The notes under the pieces: model-generated | Seen by the model: the letters and a program-made list of their open reading frames with translations, nothing else | Told to the model about the DNA's origin: nothing | The model's database searches: none | NCBI GenBank assembly: GCA_963920635.1 | Contig: OY987303.1 | Span: forward strand, 45,383,223 to 45,447,222 | Length of the DNA stretch: 64,000 nucleotides | Reading direction: 5' to 3' | Source: Pseudeuparius sepicola | Lineage: Eukaryota > Arthropoda > Insecta > Coleoptera > Anthribidae | Shown: positions 40,201-52,200 of the stretch, one piece after another | Layout: each line of letters starts with the position of its first letter | How positions within the stretch are numbered: position 1 is the first letter of the stretch | Translations under genes and position numbers: made by a program

Positions 40201-43200
40201 CTTTTCGATTTTATCGATCTTTTCGATTTTATTGATTTTTTCGATTTTATCGATATTTCGATCTTTTCGATTTTATCGATCTTTTCGATTTTATCGATCT
40301 TTTCGATTTTATCGATATTTTCGATTTTATCGATATTTTTGATTTTATCGATCTTTCCAATTATATCTATCTTTTGAAATTGTTTGCAAAAATAAAGGAA
40401 CTTGCTGCACCCATTGCGTCCAGACCGCGTCCACAGCAAGCCGATCGGCCTTTTTTTGTCTAGCTTCTTAAATAAAATTGATTATATCGATTTTATCAAT
40501 AAGATCCATTATATCGATAAGATCGATTTTAACGATCTTTTCGATTTTATCGATCTTTTCGATTTTATCGATATTTCGATCTTTTCGATTTTATCGATAT
40601 TTTCGATTTTATCGATATTTTTGATTTTATCGATCTTTCCAATTATATCTATCTTTTGAAATTGTTTGCAAAAATAAAGGAAATTGCTGCACCCATTGCG
40701 TCCAGACCGCGTCCGCAGCAAGCCGATCGGCCTTTTTTTGTCTAGCTTCTTAAATAAAATTGATTATATCGATTTTATCAATAAGATCCATTATATCGAT
40801 AAGATCGATTTTATCGATAAGATCGATTTTATCAACATGATCGATAAGATCGAATGTATCGATAAGATCGATTTTATCGATAAGATCGATTATATCGATA
40901 AGATCGATTTTATCGATAAGATCGATTTTATCGATAAGATCGATTTTATCGATAAGATCGATTTTATCGATAAGATCGATTATATCGATAAGATCGATTA
41001 TATCGATTTATCGATTTTATCGATATTTTTTCAGTATCGATTTCCGATACTGAAATTCGGAGATCGAACAGCCCTATCCATAACAGGTTTACCCAATCAG
41101 GTCATGCAAATAAGATGCAATTTTACACAATTTTTACAAATGTAAACCTATTTTTTATTGTCACCTTTAGGGATGTACCGGAATTCCGGTGGTACGACTA
41201 AATCCGGCCAATCCGGCCAATCGGCCAAAACTACCGTTCCGGCCGGATCGCTATAGCGAATTTTCTAAAATAGGTTAAACATAAGTAAAAAGCAAGAAAA
41301 ACATTTTTAACTTTATCAAATCATATTATTTTACTTTTTTTAAACAAATGCATTTTATAAGAATAAGCATTAACCTCTCCCATTTTACATTTTGCCTATA
41401 CCTAGGTAATGAAAAAAACAAAAACAGCGCAAGGAATAGGCATATAGGTACGTTTTCTAAACCGAGGTATACATATAAAAAAATAAAAATCCTGTAAAGC
41501 AAAAACTAATATTCATAAATAATAAATGATGTTTAGTGGCATATCAGGTAAAGGATATCAATTGAAAAAAATGCACTCTAGCCGGGACTTGAACCCGGGA
41601 CTCCTACTGTGGCCGTAGGCACTTTAACCAACTAAGCTACCGGAGATATGGGTTCCATCGGCTAGGTGTTATTTATTCCAATTGATATATAGTTAGTAGC
41701 GGTGAGATGTAGAAGACTTCGCCGTCTTCTACAGCTACTAGAAGGGGTTAGAGGGTGTAGGGAAACCATTCATTATTGTTGGTTATGTAAACTTCCTATT
41801 TGTTCTTCCCGGCTGGAGTGCATTTTTTTTTCAATTGATATCTTTTATCTGATATGCCACTAAACATCATTTATTATTTATAATTATTACAGGTACTAAA
41901 AATCCTTCTGTGTTACTAATATTCATAATCTATTTTATTTAGATTGAGATGAATAAATAAGAGCTTTCCTGCATTTTCAGAATTAAGTAGTGATGGGTTT
42001 ACTCCCGGGATTTTTAAAAACTCCCATTCCTCCCAGCCTGAAACTTCCCATCCGCCATTTTATTTAGCTGTCAATACTCCCAGAGCTTTGTAAAAACTCC
42101 TGGGATTTTTCAAAAAACCCAGGAGTTTTCAAAATAATGATTCATCATTCTAACTGTATTCCTTACATTTTTTCTTTTAAATCGATATACAGTGTGTCCC
42201 AAAAACTTGGAAACATAGGGAAAACTTTTTTATTTTTTATTTGTCAGAAAATTTTATTCTTGATAAAAGTTGGTGCTTGCCCTTGATTGAAAAACGACCC
42301 CAACAAGAGTTATGCAGAGTAGATGTTTTAGCTGTCAATGTCATTTTTTTGAAATTTCCTCAAGAGTAAACTACCTTAATTTTTAAAGATACGAAAAAAA
42401 GTTGTAAGGGAAAGTTGTCTGAAATTAATAATTATGTGCAAATATGAAATTTGAAACGGATAGCGTAAATTTTATTTTTATTTTTCATCGACATCGACCA
42501 TAGTGATAATAACTTTGAAATTTATGAATCTGGAAAACTGAAATTTCGGAGTGTCGTAGGTGAAAGTCAACTTTATTAATTGGTCTGTATGCCATTTCAA
42601 AATATTGTACAGGGTGTTCGGGAAAAAATTCCCAATATCAACATCGAAAAATTGAAAAATCTAATTTTTTTCAAATGGAACCCATATTTTTTTATTGCAC
42701 CATTGAAATGCTTGTGAAAAGACAGTTCAAAAAGATATAACACACCATATGTCCAAATGAAGTGGTTGCTTCGTTATTACGCAAAATACGTATTTTTGCT
42801 GCTCCATATCAAGAAACAACGGACTTTTTCTAATAGGCGGCCATGGATTTTTCATTTGTGATTGTCATTAAAATTTATTGTGTTCCAAACAATAAAATAT
42901 TAACTGTTGACAAGGATGGCTCAAATTAACTATTCTAACGAAGACAGTTTGAATATGTTTTACACTCATGGAGAGTGTAAAAGAATTTTAGAAAGAACAA
43001 TTAGAGTTTTTAATGAAAGGCTTTACATTTATCACCTTTGACGAAAAGAAAATTCAGAAAATTCGAACAAAATTTCATAGTCCATGGCAAGGTCCAAACA
43101 AAGAGAAGTAAAAAATGTAAATACGTAACAGGTAAATAGCATAATATGAATAAAGTGTTTTACTTATATGTAGTTTCTTGTTTTTTCTTCTAGTTGGTTA

Positions 43201-46200
43201 TGTTGTATTGTTGCTTCTCAGCGAAAAAATATTATTAAATAGCCCTCAACCTTGTCATATAATTGCGATATTTCATTTTCCATGCCCTCTATAATGTGAC
43301 GCTCCTTGAGAAATGGCATCTTTATTGATACAGAGCAGAAAAAATACATATTTTTCGTAATAACGAAGCAACCGCTTCATTTAGACATATAGTGTGTTAT
43401 ATCTTTTTGAACTGTCTTTTCACAAGCATTTCAATGGTGCAATAAAAAAAATATGGGTTCCATTTGAAAAAAATTAGATTTTTCAATTTTTCGATGTTGA
43501 TATTGGGAATTTTTTCCCGAACACCCTGTACAATATTTTGAAATGGCATACAGACCATTTAATAAAGTTGACTTTCGCCTACGACAGTCCAAAATTTCAG
43601 TTTTCCAGATTCATAAATTTCAAAGTTATCATCACTATGGTCGATGGCTGCAACACCAAAAATTTGCGAATATCTCGAAAAGGATTAGGAATAGGGTACA
43701 CATTCTATTTAGAAAAAAGATTTGGAATTTAATAGGGAACCAAATGGTGTCAAAATATATAGGGTGTTCTATTTGAAATAACAAAGTGATCGGAAGTTGA
43801 AAATATTTTAGAAAGTTTACAACCTCTTATATAAGTAACCAAAATTTCAAATCAAAATTCGCACTCCTTCCCCGTAAACTTCTAATGAACCACTTACGTG
43901 AATCACCCTGTATACAAGCAGAGAGCAACTTCATTGGCCCCAGTTCGCAATTTGTGGTTTAACCCTTTCGCTGCTACGCCCTCGAGCCGCCTTTAATTAC
44001 CTCAGTGCTGCGCTAATAGACGTCATCCGCAGTGAAGCGTCAATTTTGTTTATTGATCTTCAATAAAGTGTCAATTTTTTTATTTAGGCTAAGGTATAAT
44101 TGTTAACCACTTGTTTCCGCCGCAATATGCCTTCCCATACACTTTACAGGCACTACTAACCATAAAAACGACGCCCTACGAGTCGCCACCTGTCTCCCGT
44201 CCGAAATTGGCCTGCGATTGGCTCAAAAATAGTGACGAAATAACGGAAATTATTTATATGCAAATATGCGCCTACCGCAGCGAAGCGGCTAGACCTTGCA
44301 CAAAAATGCGTCATCCGCAGAGGTGGCAGATAAATAATATGACGCATATATGCGTCATCCGCAGCGAAAGGGTTAAAATTTCAAATTAAAACATTTAAAA
44401 CGAACGTTTTATTTTCGAGTGAATGCTCCCATTTGTTGGGAATATGCCCAATTTTTTAATGCTCCCGTCCCGGGAATATTCCCAGGAATGTTCCCAGCGA
44501 CCCATCTCTAGAATTAAGCCTACACCTTTTGTCAACATACAGGGTGGTTCACTTTTATGTGGTAGGACTTTAACATTAGATAGAAAAAGATAATCTAAAA
44601 TGAAAATTTTATATCAACATATATCGGGGAAAGCTTAGTTTCCGAGATACAGGGCGTTGAAGTGTTGGAAAAAATATGAAGTATTTTTTACACTGTCCGA
44701 ACCAGTGGAGATATTTAAACCAAATTTGATGTGTAGTACCACCTTTTTGACTACGATATTTAGTGATAATATGAAGGTCCTGAAATAACCAGTGGTGGAG
44801 TTATGGGTTTTCACTATCACTAAATTTAAAAAGTAATTAGTACGGACCTGTCTCACATCAACGTAATTTTTTTTTCGTAAAGTTCTTTCAATTCTCTACA
44901 AAAAGTGTATCTTGACATTTTTTTGTATCTGCCACAGTTGTGTAGTAGATTATTGATAAATATCGCAAATAACAGAAATTAATTATGGAACACTTATCGG
45001 ATTCAGCTATTTTATTTTTAATTTTATGGAAACAATTTTAAAAATAAACTGGCACTTGGTTTGAGGTACATTACTTTATTATCATTTTAACATTTTTATC
45101 AAATCTAGTATTATTTCTTAATAATTTTTATAATTCTAAATTTGTACAACATTCAACAATTGTTCAAAATGTGATCCATTCTGTTGCACACATAATTCAC
45201 TTCGACGCCTAACGGATTGAACAGCATCGATTAAATTGCCATTTCTCAATTCATCGCACGCATTTCTGATACGATCAATAAGTTGTTCCCTTGTTTCTAC
45301 AGGAGTCGCATAGACTTGTTCTTTTAAAAATCCCCATACGAAGAAGTCCAGAGGTGTTATGTCCGGAGAACGTGGTGGCCAAGCGACCGGTCCCCCTCGT
45401 CCGATCCACCTATTTGGAAAGTTATTATTTAACCAGTTCCTCACATTTCGGTGAAAATGTGCAGGACAGCCGTCAAGTTGGAACCAAGCCAACAATCTTA
45501 AGTTTAAAGGAATGTCTTCCCACATATTATTATGCTCAGCTACTAAAAACTCCAAAAAATTGTCACCATTCACTCGCTGTGGCAAAAAAAAAGGGTCCAA
45601 ACAGATGATGGTTGTACAGTCCAATCCAAACATTGACACTAAATTCGACCTGAAAATTTCTTGGCCGGATTGCATGTGGGTTTTCTTGTGCCCAAATATG
45701 CTGATTATGAAAGTTTACTACTCCACGACGAGTAAAACACGACTCGTCCATCCATAAAATGTTATTTAAAAATTGTCTATTTCCGTCAATTGACTCCAAA
45801 ATCCATCGGCAAAACACTAGTCTTCTTTCTGCATCGCCGGGCCTTAAACCTTGTACGGGTTGTAGATGATACGCATGCCTGTGATCTCTTTTTAAAGCTC
45901 GCAAAATTGCAGACTTTGAAACACGTAGGGCCACTGACACTCTTCTGCTACTTGTTGTAGGATTCCTATCGAATTCAGGAAGAATCTCATTGTTGCGTCT
46001 GACTTGTTGGATATTGTTTTCATTTCCTCGTTCGACGATTCTAGTTCTCAGACCGCGAGTTCTGAATTACCGGTGCATGTTAACAAACACCGAGGGACGC
46101 GGATGGCGCCTATTTGGAAATCGCCTCCGGTATTCTCTGGCTGCTTCCGCAGAGTTCCCATTTGCAACTCCATAGCAGAAATGGATGTCAGCCTGCTCTT

Positions 46201-49200
46201 CATTTGTAAATTGGAACGGCATTTTAATTATTAACAAAGACAAACTGCGGCGCTGCTACGTTCATCTACTGGATGACAGATTATTGTATTATTAGCTGAA
46301 TCCGATAAGTGTTCCATAATTAATTTCTGTTATCTGCGATATTTATCAATAATCTTAGAAAACACATTTTTAGGCAAAAAAGGCTGAGATGGAAACGAAA
46401 TAATTTATTTACTACACAACCGTGGCAGATACAAAAAAATGTCAAGATACACTTTTTGTAGAGAATTGAAAGAACTTTACGAAAAAAAAAATTACGTTGA
46501 TGTGAGACAGGTCCGTACTAATTACTTTTTAAATTTAGTGATAGTGAAAACCCATAACTCCACCACTGGTTATTTCAGGACCTTCATATTATCACTAAAT
46601 ATCGTAGTCAAAAAGGTGGTACTACACATCAAATTTGGTTTAAATATCTCCACTGGTTCGGACAGTGTAAAAAATACTTCATATTTTTTCCAACACTTCA
46701 ACGCCCTGTATCTCGGAAACTAAGCTTTCCCCGATATATGTTGATATAAAATTTTCATTTTAGATTATCTTTTTCTATCTAATGTTAAAGTCCTACCACA
46801 TAAAAGTGAACCACCCTGTATAAGTTACCAATTTCCGAAAATAGTATTTTATAAATATTTTGGTATAGACCTCCAAAATTTTCGAAGTTTTTGAATTTTG
46901 AAAAAAATTGTTCAAAACATTTTTTTTTTCTAAATTTGAAATACTTCTATATAGGTCCTGGTCCGGCCGGAATTCCGGTGGCGCGGTCCGGCTAGCGGCC
47001 GGAATTCCGGTTCCAGCCGGATCGGCCAAATACCCGATCCGGTACATCCCTAGTCACCTTACAATTGAACCAAATCTGAGCAGAATCGATCAATCTATCC
47101 AACATATTACACTTATTAAGGCAATTTTTAAGTATTTTACATCCAGTTATCAAATAAGTATCTGGTTATCCAGCAATAATACATCAAAGTATTTTCTTTT
47201 TTATGGATATTAATTTATCAAATAAATTTATCACAAACATGATGTTTTATTGATTTTCCATTTTCACCGTCTCAATTAGGGGAAAACCTACCAGAAAGTT
47301 TGTGAACAATAACAAATATATTGTATGCAATTTACCAGCAAATAAAATATTCCAAAATGATTAAACATTATTTTTATCCTAAACCATCATTAGATATTCT
47401 TATGCAAACACACTCGACTAGCACGTCTACAAAATGCATAATACTTGTTATGTTAATGAGACAATTTTTAAGCATTTTACACCCAATTAAACGATTAAAA
47501 TAGTACAACAGTAGAAATCTAGAAACTTACCTGTTGTAAAATTTGCTGTCCACGTGAGAGTGTTATGTGTAGCATTGGAGTAATACAGCCAAAAATCATA
47601 TTTGGTGCCAGGTAGCGCTTGGGAGAATTTTATGACATCCCTGATGTCTTTTGAAGCGATAGTTGTGTTCGGTGCTGGGTGGCCGAATGGGGGGTAGTAA
47701 TCGAGTCTATATACCACCCCATCTTGGCCTAGGTTTCCCGGAATGTGGATCACTAGCTCTGCACTTCTCACCTCCTGGAACAGGGTGTTTTTAATAAGCA
47801 ATGTCGTCTCCAATACGTGTCCATTTAAAAGTGCTAGAAAATGCATCAAACTTGCGGATAAGGCAAGCTGGTCCAATTAGCTTATTTTATTCTAATACCC
47901 TGTAGCACTATGTACCATTAATAATGGAACAGGGACACCCTGTAAAATGAGATGATTGTGTCCAAAGTAATATAAAAATCAGAGTTTGGATACCTACATA
48001 AAGTCAAATTTGGTGCACATTATAAGGGCATGGGTTAGCATAAAACCTTGTATAGTAATAAAATGTATTCATTTTATGTAGATTTTAACTGAAAACAAAA
48101 ATATCCTCTTGGCAATTTTGTATGTGTCATGGTTTCATGGCAAATTTGATATTTTTTATTATTTCAGAGTATTTCTGAAAAATTAACTCAAAAATTTGCT
48201 CGATAGTAAAGAATTAAGGTAGAAAAAATGTGTTTCTTACTTTAAATAAAGTAACTTTTTCCAATAAATGTACCTATTTGAAGCTATACTTTTGAAGATG
48301 CAGGACCTAAAACATTTAGGGAAGATAAAATTAATGTTTATGATCTGTACGTACTACCCACTTCTACGTCACTGGTTGTTCTGTTCTGATTGATATTAAC
48401 AGTTAACAGGTTTTATGCATGTACAAGCATATACCAGGGGAATAATTTGGCGGCCATTTTAACCCTTAATGAGATGAGAAATTTGAAAAATTTATAGGGT
48501 TCCATAAATAATGTAATGTCTTGGTTGTCGTTTTGTTTAAAATGGAAATTATTGTAGTTCAAAGTACAACATAGGTCCAAGATTTTTGTTGGTTTTGGTT
48601 TTGTAGGTTGAGAAATTATACAACTTAATCAAAACAACATATTTTAATCATCATAAAGAGAACTAATATAATCACCTAACATTTTCATACAATATTACTG
48701 GGATAATTATTTCTTTGAATACTTTTAATAATAATAACCTATTTTCCAGGAACATGTCTATACCTATTTATGAATTTTTAGATGGCTAGTTTGATTCCTT
48801 ACAACTTTTTCTTTGTTTGTTTAAAAAATACAACCAAAAGAAAACTTGGTAACTACAACTTCTACCACTTTAAACTTTGCTTCAAAAATGCAAGTGAAGT
48901 GATTTCTAATTACGCTCTTCTTTGAATAATTCAATAATTTTGCTGGCAGTGATCTGTAGTTAACAGGTTTACTTGCTGCTGACTGCTGCTAGTGCTGCTG
49001 TTTGCATTTCTTCAGTTAATTATATTTGCTCCAGAAATGCGACTCTCTTTGTCGTATCGAGAACTACAATGTTATCATTTTCCTCATCTCCATGAGTTAC
49101 TTCTTGAACCGGAATGAATTTTTTGGTGGTCTCTAGTATAGCGTTCTTTCGTGCTGCATTAAAAAATCCTGTTCATCAAAATGAATAGAACACGCATACA

Positions 49201-52200
49201 TAGAGTCCCTCCAGAGAATATTATTGTCGATGACACCTAGAGTACTAAGCCACTTTCTAAATTTAGTTTCTTGTCTTGAAAACCTAAAAATCTGCAATAA
49301 GTCAGAAAATATCAATGAAAAAAACAATATTATTTGGCAAAAAATTATACCTAGGTACTTACATACCTATGGAATGTAATTTCTCAATCTGGATGTAAAA
49401 GTCTCTTCGCATTTTTTCAATGCTTTAAGTACACAAAAAATTGAGTAAAAAAGTACGTTTACTGTAACAATGCACACAATTACAAGCAACTGACAGCTAG
49501 TGACAGTTCTGCATTGTTCTGATTTTGGCATGGCTAACTAGATGTTAATAATTATTTTGATAAACATTGTCAATAGCATAATAAAAAACTTATTTTTTTG
49601 TATTTTTTTCTTATGCGACCCCATTAAAATTGTATTGTATCGTATTCAGAAAGTTCCAATGTATTAATTTTCTCCAAAAAACGTATATGGTGCCATTTAA
49701 AAAAATTAAGTCCGTTACCATGGCAACCACATTTTTTGTGCTACGAAAGATTGCTTGATATCACTAAACAGGAAATAATTTTCCCTAACACTTTTATTAA
49801 AACATGTTTTTGATATGAGGAATATTTTAAGAAATATAAGCAATATTCCACAATTTCTAATATACAGGTAGGTGTATGTGGTTTTATGCTATATAGAGAC
49901 TTTTGGGTGTCCTGATTAACACTGTGGTGTCAGATTTTAAACAGAAGAATTGCTAAGTAGATTTAGTGGTATAAAAATTCGTAGCCGGCCCTGGTTCTGG
50001 GTGTTTACAATAGAAGGGAGGTTAAGAGAAGCAGTTTTTAAGACTTTTTAAACAAACAAAAGTTCAGGTGAATATCTCTAAGGATCTGGCGACATAACAC
50101 ATCAATCCTCCCCTAACATCTGGCGACATCATATATTTTGAATATGACTCCAGAGCAACTAGGTGCGTATGAGGGAGAGAGATGGCATAATCTGACAACA
50201 TTGAATATAGGTTCAGCAGATTTAACATTTTTCAACTATGACAAACACCGCAATTTGAACAGATTTTGTAAAAAAAAAATATTAATGTTTCCTCTTCAAT
50301 CCTTGTTTTATGCAAAAGTATATAGCATTCTTAAAATATCTTTAGAAACAACAGTTTTAAAACAATGCATTGATAAAACTAACAATGTTTAAATTTTTAA
50401 ATTAAATGATTTCCTTGAACTTACATGCTTATTACTATAATAATTATTTCTATGAAGATACACATTACAATTTTATTTATTATAAACATGCCGTAATAAT
50501 AAACTTTGAATTAGTCACAATAACTGCTATGCTGCTATGCTATAGTGATAATATCAACAATTAAATATCAAGGATAACAATTATTTTTATGAGATCCTAG
50601 CTATCAATGGAGGTAATTTGTCTAAAGCCTAAACTAATAAAAGCTGTTTGCAGAACCAATTATCTAAACAAAACTAAGCCAAAAAATAAATTCGATGGGG
50701 ATGGGTATTTACAGGATGCATTTTCTGATCTCTGGAAATTTTAAAATATTTTTAACGCATAGGGATATTTACCCTCAGGTAATATTTCCATGGAAATGGA
50801 AATATTGGAAATTTCCAAATGTGTCTTGGAAATACTGCAAATCGGTATTTCAAATATTGAAAACATATTTAAAACTCATTTTAAACTATTCAAAACAAAA
50901 GTTTAGATATATATTTTTACTATTTTATAATTTTATGCAGTAGAAACATCAAACTAGAAAAATAATTTCTTACTAATGACCGAGGGGGAAATCACTGGCA
51001 AAATTGTGTACACTAAAATTCCAAAAAGTGCCCAAAAATGTCAGATTTAGATTAAAAAATAGGTACCAAAAAAATTCCAAAATCTCGAAAATAATTCAAA
51101 AAAATGCCAAAAATCCCATAAAATACCAAAATTCCAAGAAAATTCCAAAAAACTCCAGGAAAATGGCAGGAAATTCCTAGAAAATACCATAAATTCCAGG
51201 AAAATTCCAAAAAAGTCCATTTTTATTTGAAATACCATGAAACGAGAATGAAATAATAAAATGGTTCTAAATAAATCGTATGAATGAAAAATATCAAAAA
51301 TGATAAAGAATTCGAATAATAAAATAAAATGGTATTTTTCTTTAAGCAGACACTACACGTGTCTCAAAAATTCCAGATCAGGATGTAACCGAGAATGTAA
51401 TACATTTAATTTTTTGGGCTCCTTAAGAAAAGTTCACCCTCTATACGATTTTTTGATAATCCAATGCGGGGATATAAAGTTACATACAATAGTGTTAAAT
51501 ATGTCACATAAGTATTTGTTTTTTTTTTTTCACACTTTAAACAGGCGTCAAATAAATTATCAAATTGACCAAACCAAAACCCGAGACAAAACCAGTCACA
51601 ATTTACTGAAGAAATACAGGTTATTTCAGTTTTAGATTGACAAACTTTGGGAAACAATATAACTTTTAAAAATAATGCCACTTTCTTGTAGGCATATATA
51701 CTTAATGCTCGACTTAATATCCCCATTGGCTCCCTATAAGAAAGGTACAGGGTGTTAAATTTTACAGAAAAAGAAAGATATTTTTTAATATCACTGAAAC
51801 TACATTGATATTTGCTCTCAAATATTATGAGATTCTAAGTAGCCATGCAATAGTTATTATGCCTGCGAAATATTGGTCAAAATCGATAAATCACCTTGTA
51901 CATATGTAAAAAAAGGATAATAATTGAGAATACTATGGAAAGGTGAGCAAGGGATAGATGTGGAAAGGAAAGGACTATCTGCTTGAGTATCGGGGGACCT
52001 TTAGAAACCTATTTTCGGATTACACACTTTTTGTTATAGACAAAATTGTGGCATATTTTCAAATTTTGTAATATCTTTTGGCACAAAAACTACTATTATC
52101 GAGTTGTAATCCGCATATGCATAAAGCAGATCATTCGCATTAAGTTCAATCTTCAAGTCCGGACTGCTCAGTCCGTCCTTGAGACTTATCAATTAATGCT

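Larger units (their letters stand above)
41988..44510. mobile_element. Second hAT element nested in the first
   Basis: The 8-bp duplication GAATTAAG lies at 41980-41987 and 44511-44518, with ends TAGTGATGGGT and ACCCATCTCTA. CTCCCGGG/TCCCAGGA-type motifs repeat near both ends. It encodes no transposase of its own. It contains a mariner-type composite (42190-43910) and a piggyBac MITE (43963-44372). Confidence 0.8.
41168..47052. mobile_element. hAT element (host of a nested stack)
   Basis: The 8-bp duplication GTCACCTT lies at 41160-41167 and 47053-47060. The termini are TAGGGATGTACCGGAATTCC and, inverted at the right, TAGGGATGTACCGGATCGGG. Subterminal GGCCGGAATTCCGG motifs occur at both ends. 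The element's own sequence is only about 0.8 kb (41168-41512, 41889-41987, 46821-47052) and encodes nothing recognisable, so it is non-autonomous. The rest consists of later insertions listed separately. Confidence 0.85.

Noticed and set aside
40056..41145. Long open frames rich in KIDFIDKID and IDKIEKID on both strands
   Set aside because: They are translations of the ATCGAT-rich array, which is open in several frames on both strands. They are not genes.
41579..41648. Functional tRNA-Trp (CCA anticodon)
   Set aside because: G replaces the invariant U33 and the acceptor stem has mismatches. It sits in a foldback element.
44635..46723. Identical 73-residue frame found at 44856-44635 and 46505-46723
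   Set aside because: It is contained in the long TIRs of the DD41D mariner, which explains the duplication. Nothing suggests that it is translated.
50138..50392. 84-codon plus-strand open frame
   Set aside because: No similarity recognised, AT-driven composition, no splice signals or neighbours to support it.
51047..51238. Phe/Trp-rich minus-strand open frame
   Set aside because: Low-complexity translation of AAAATTCC tracts.
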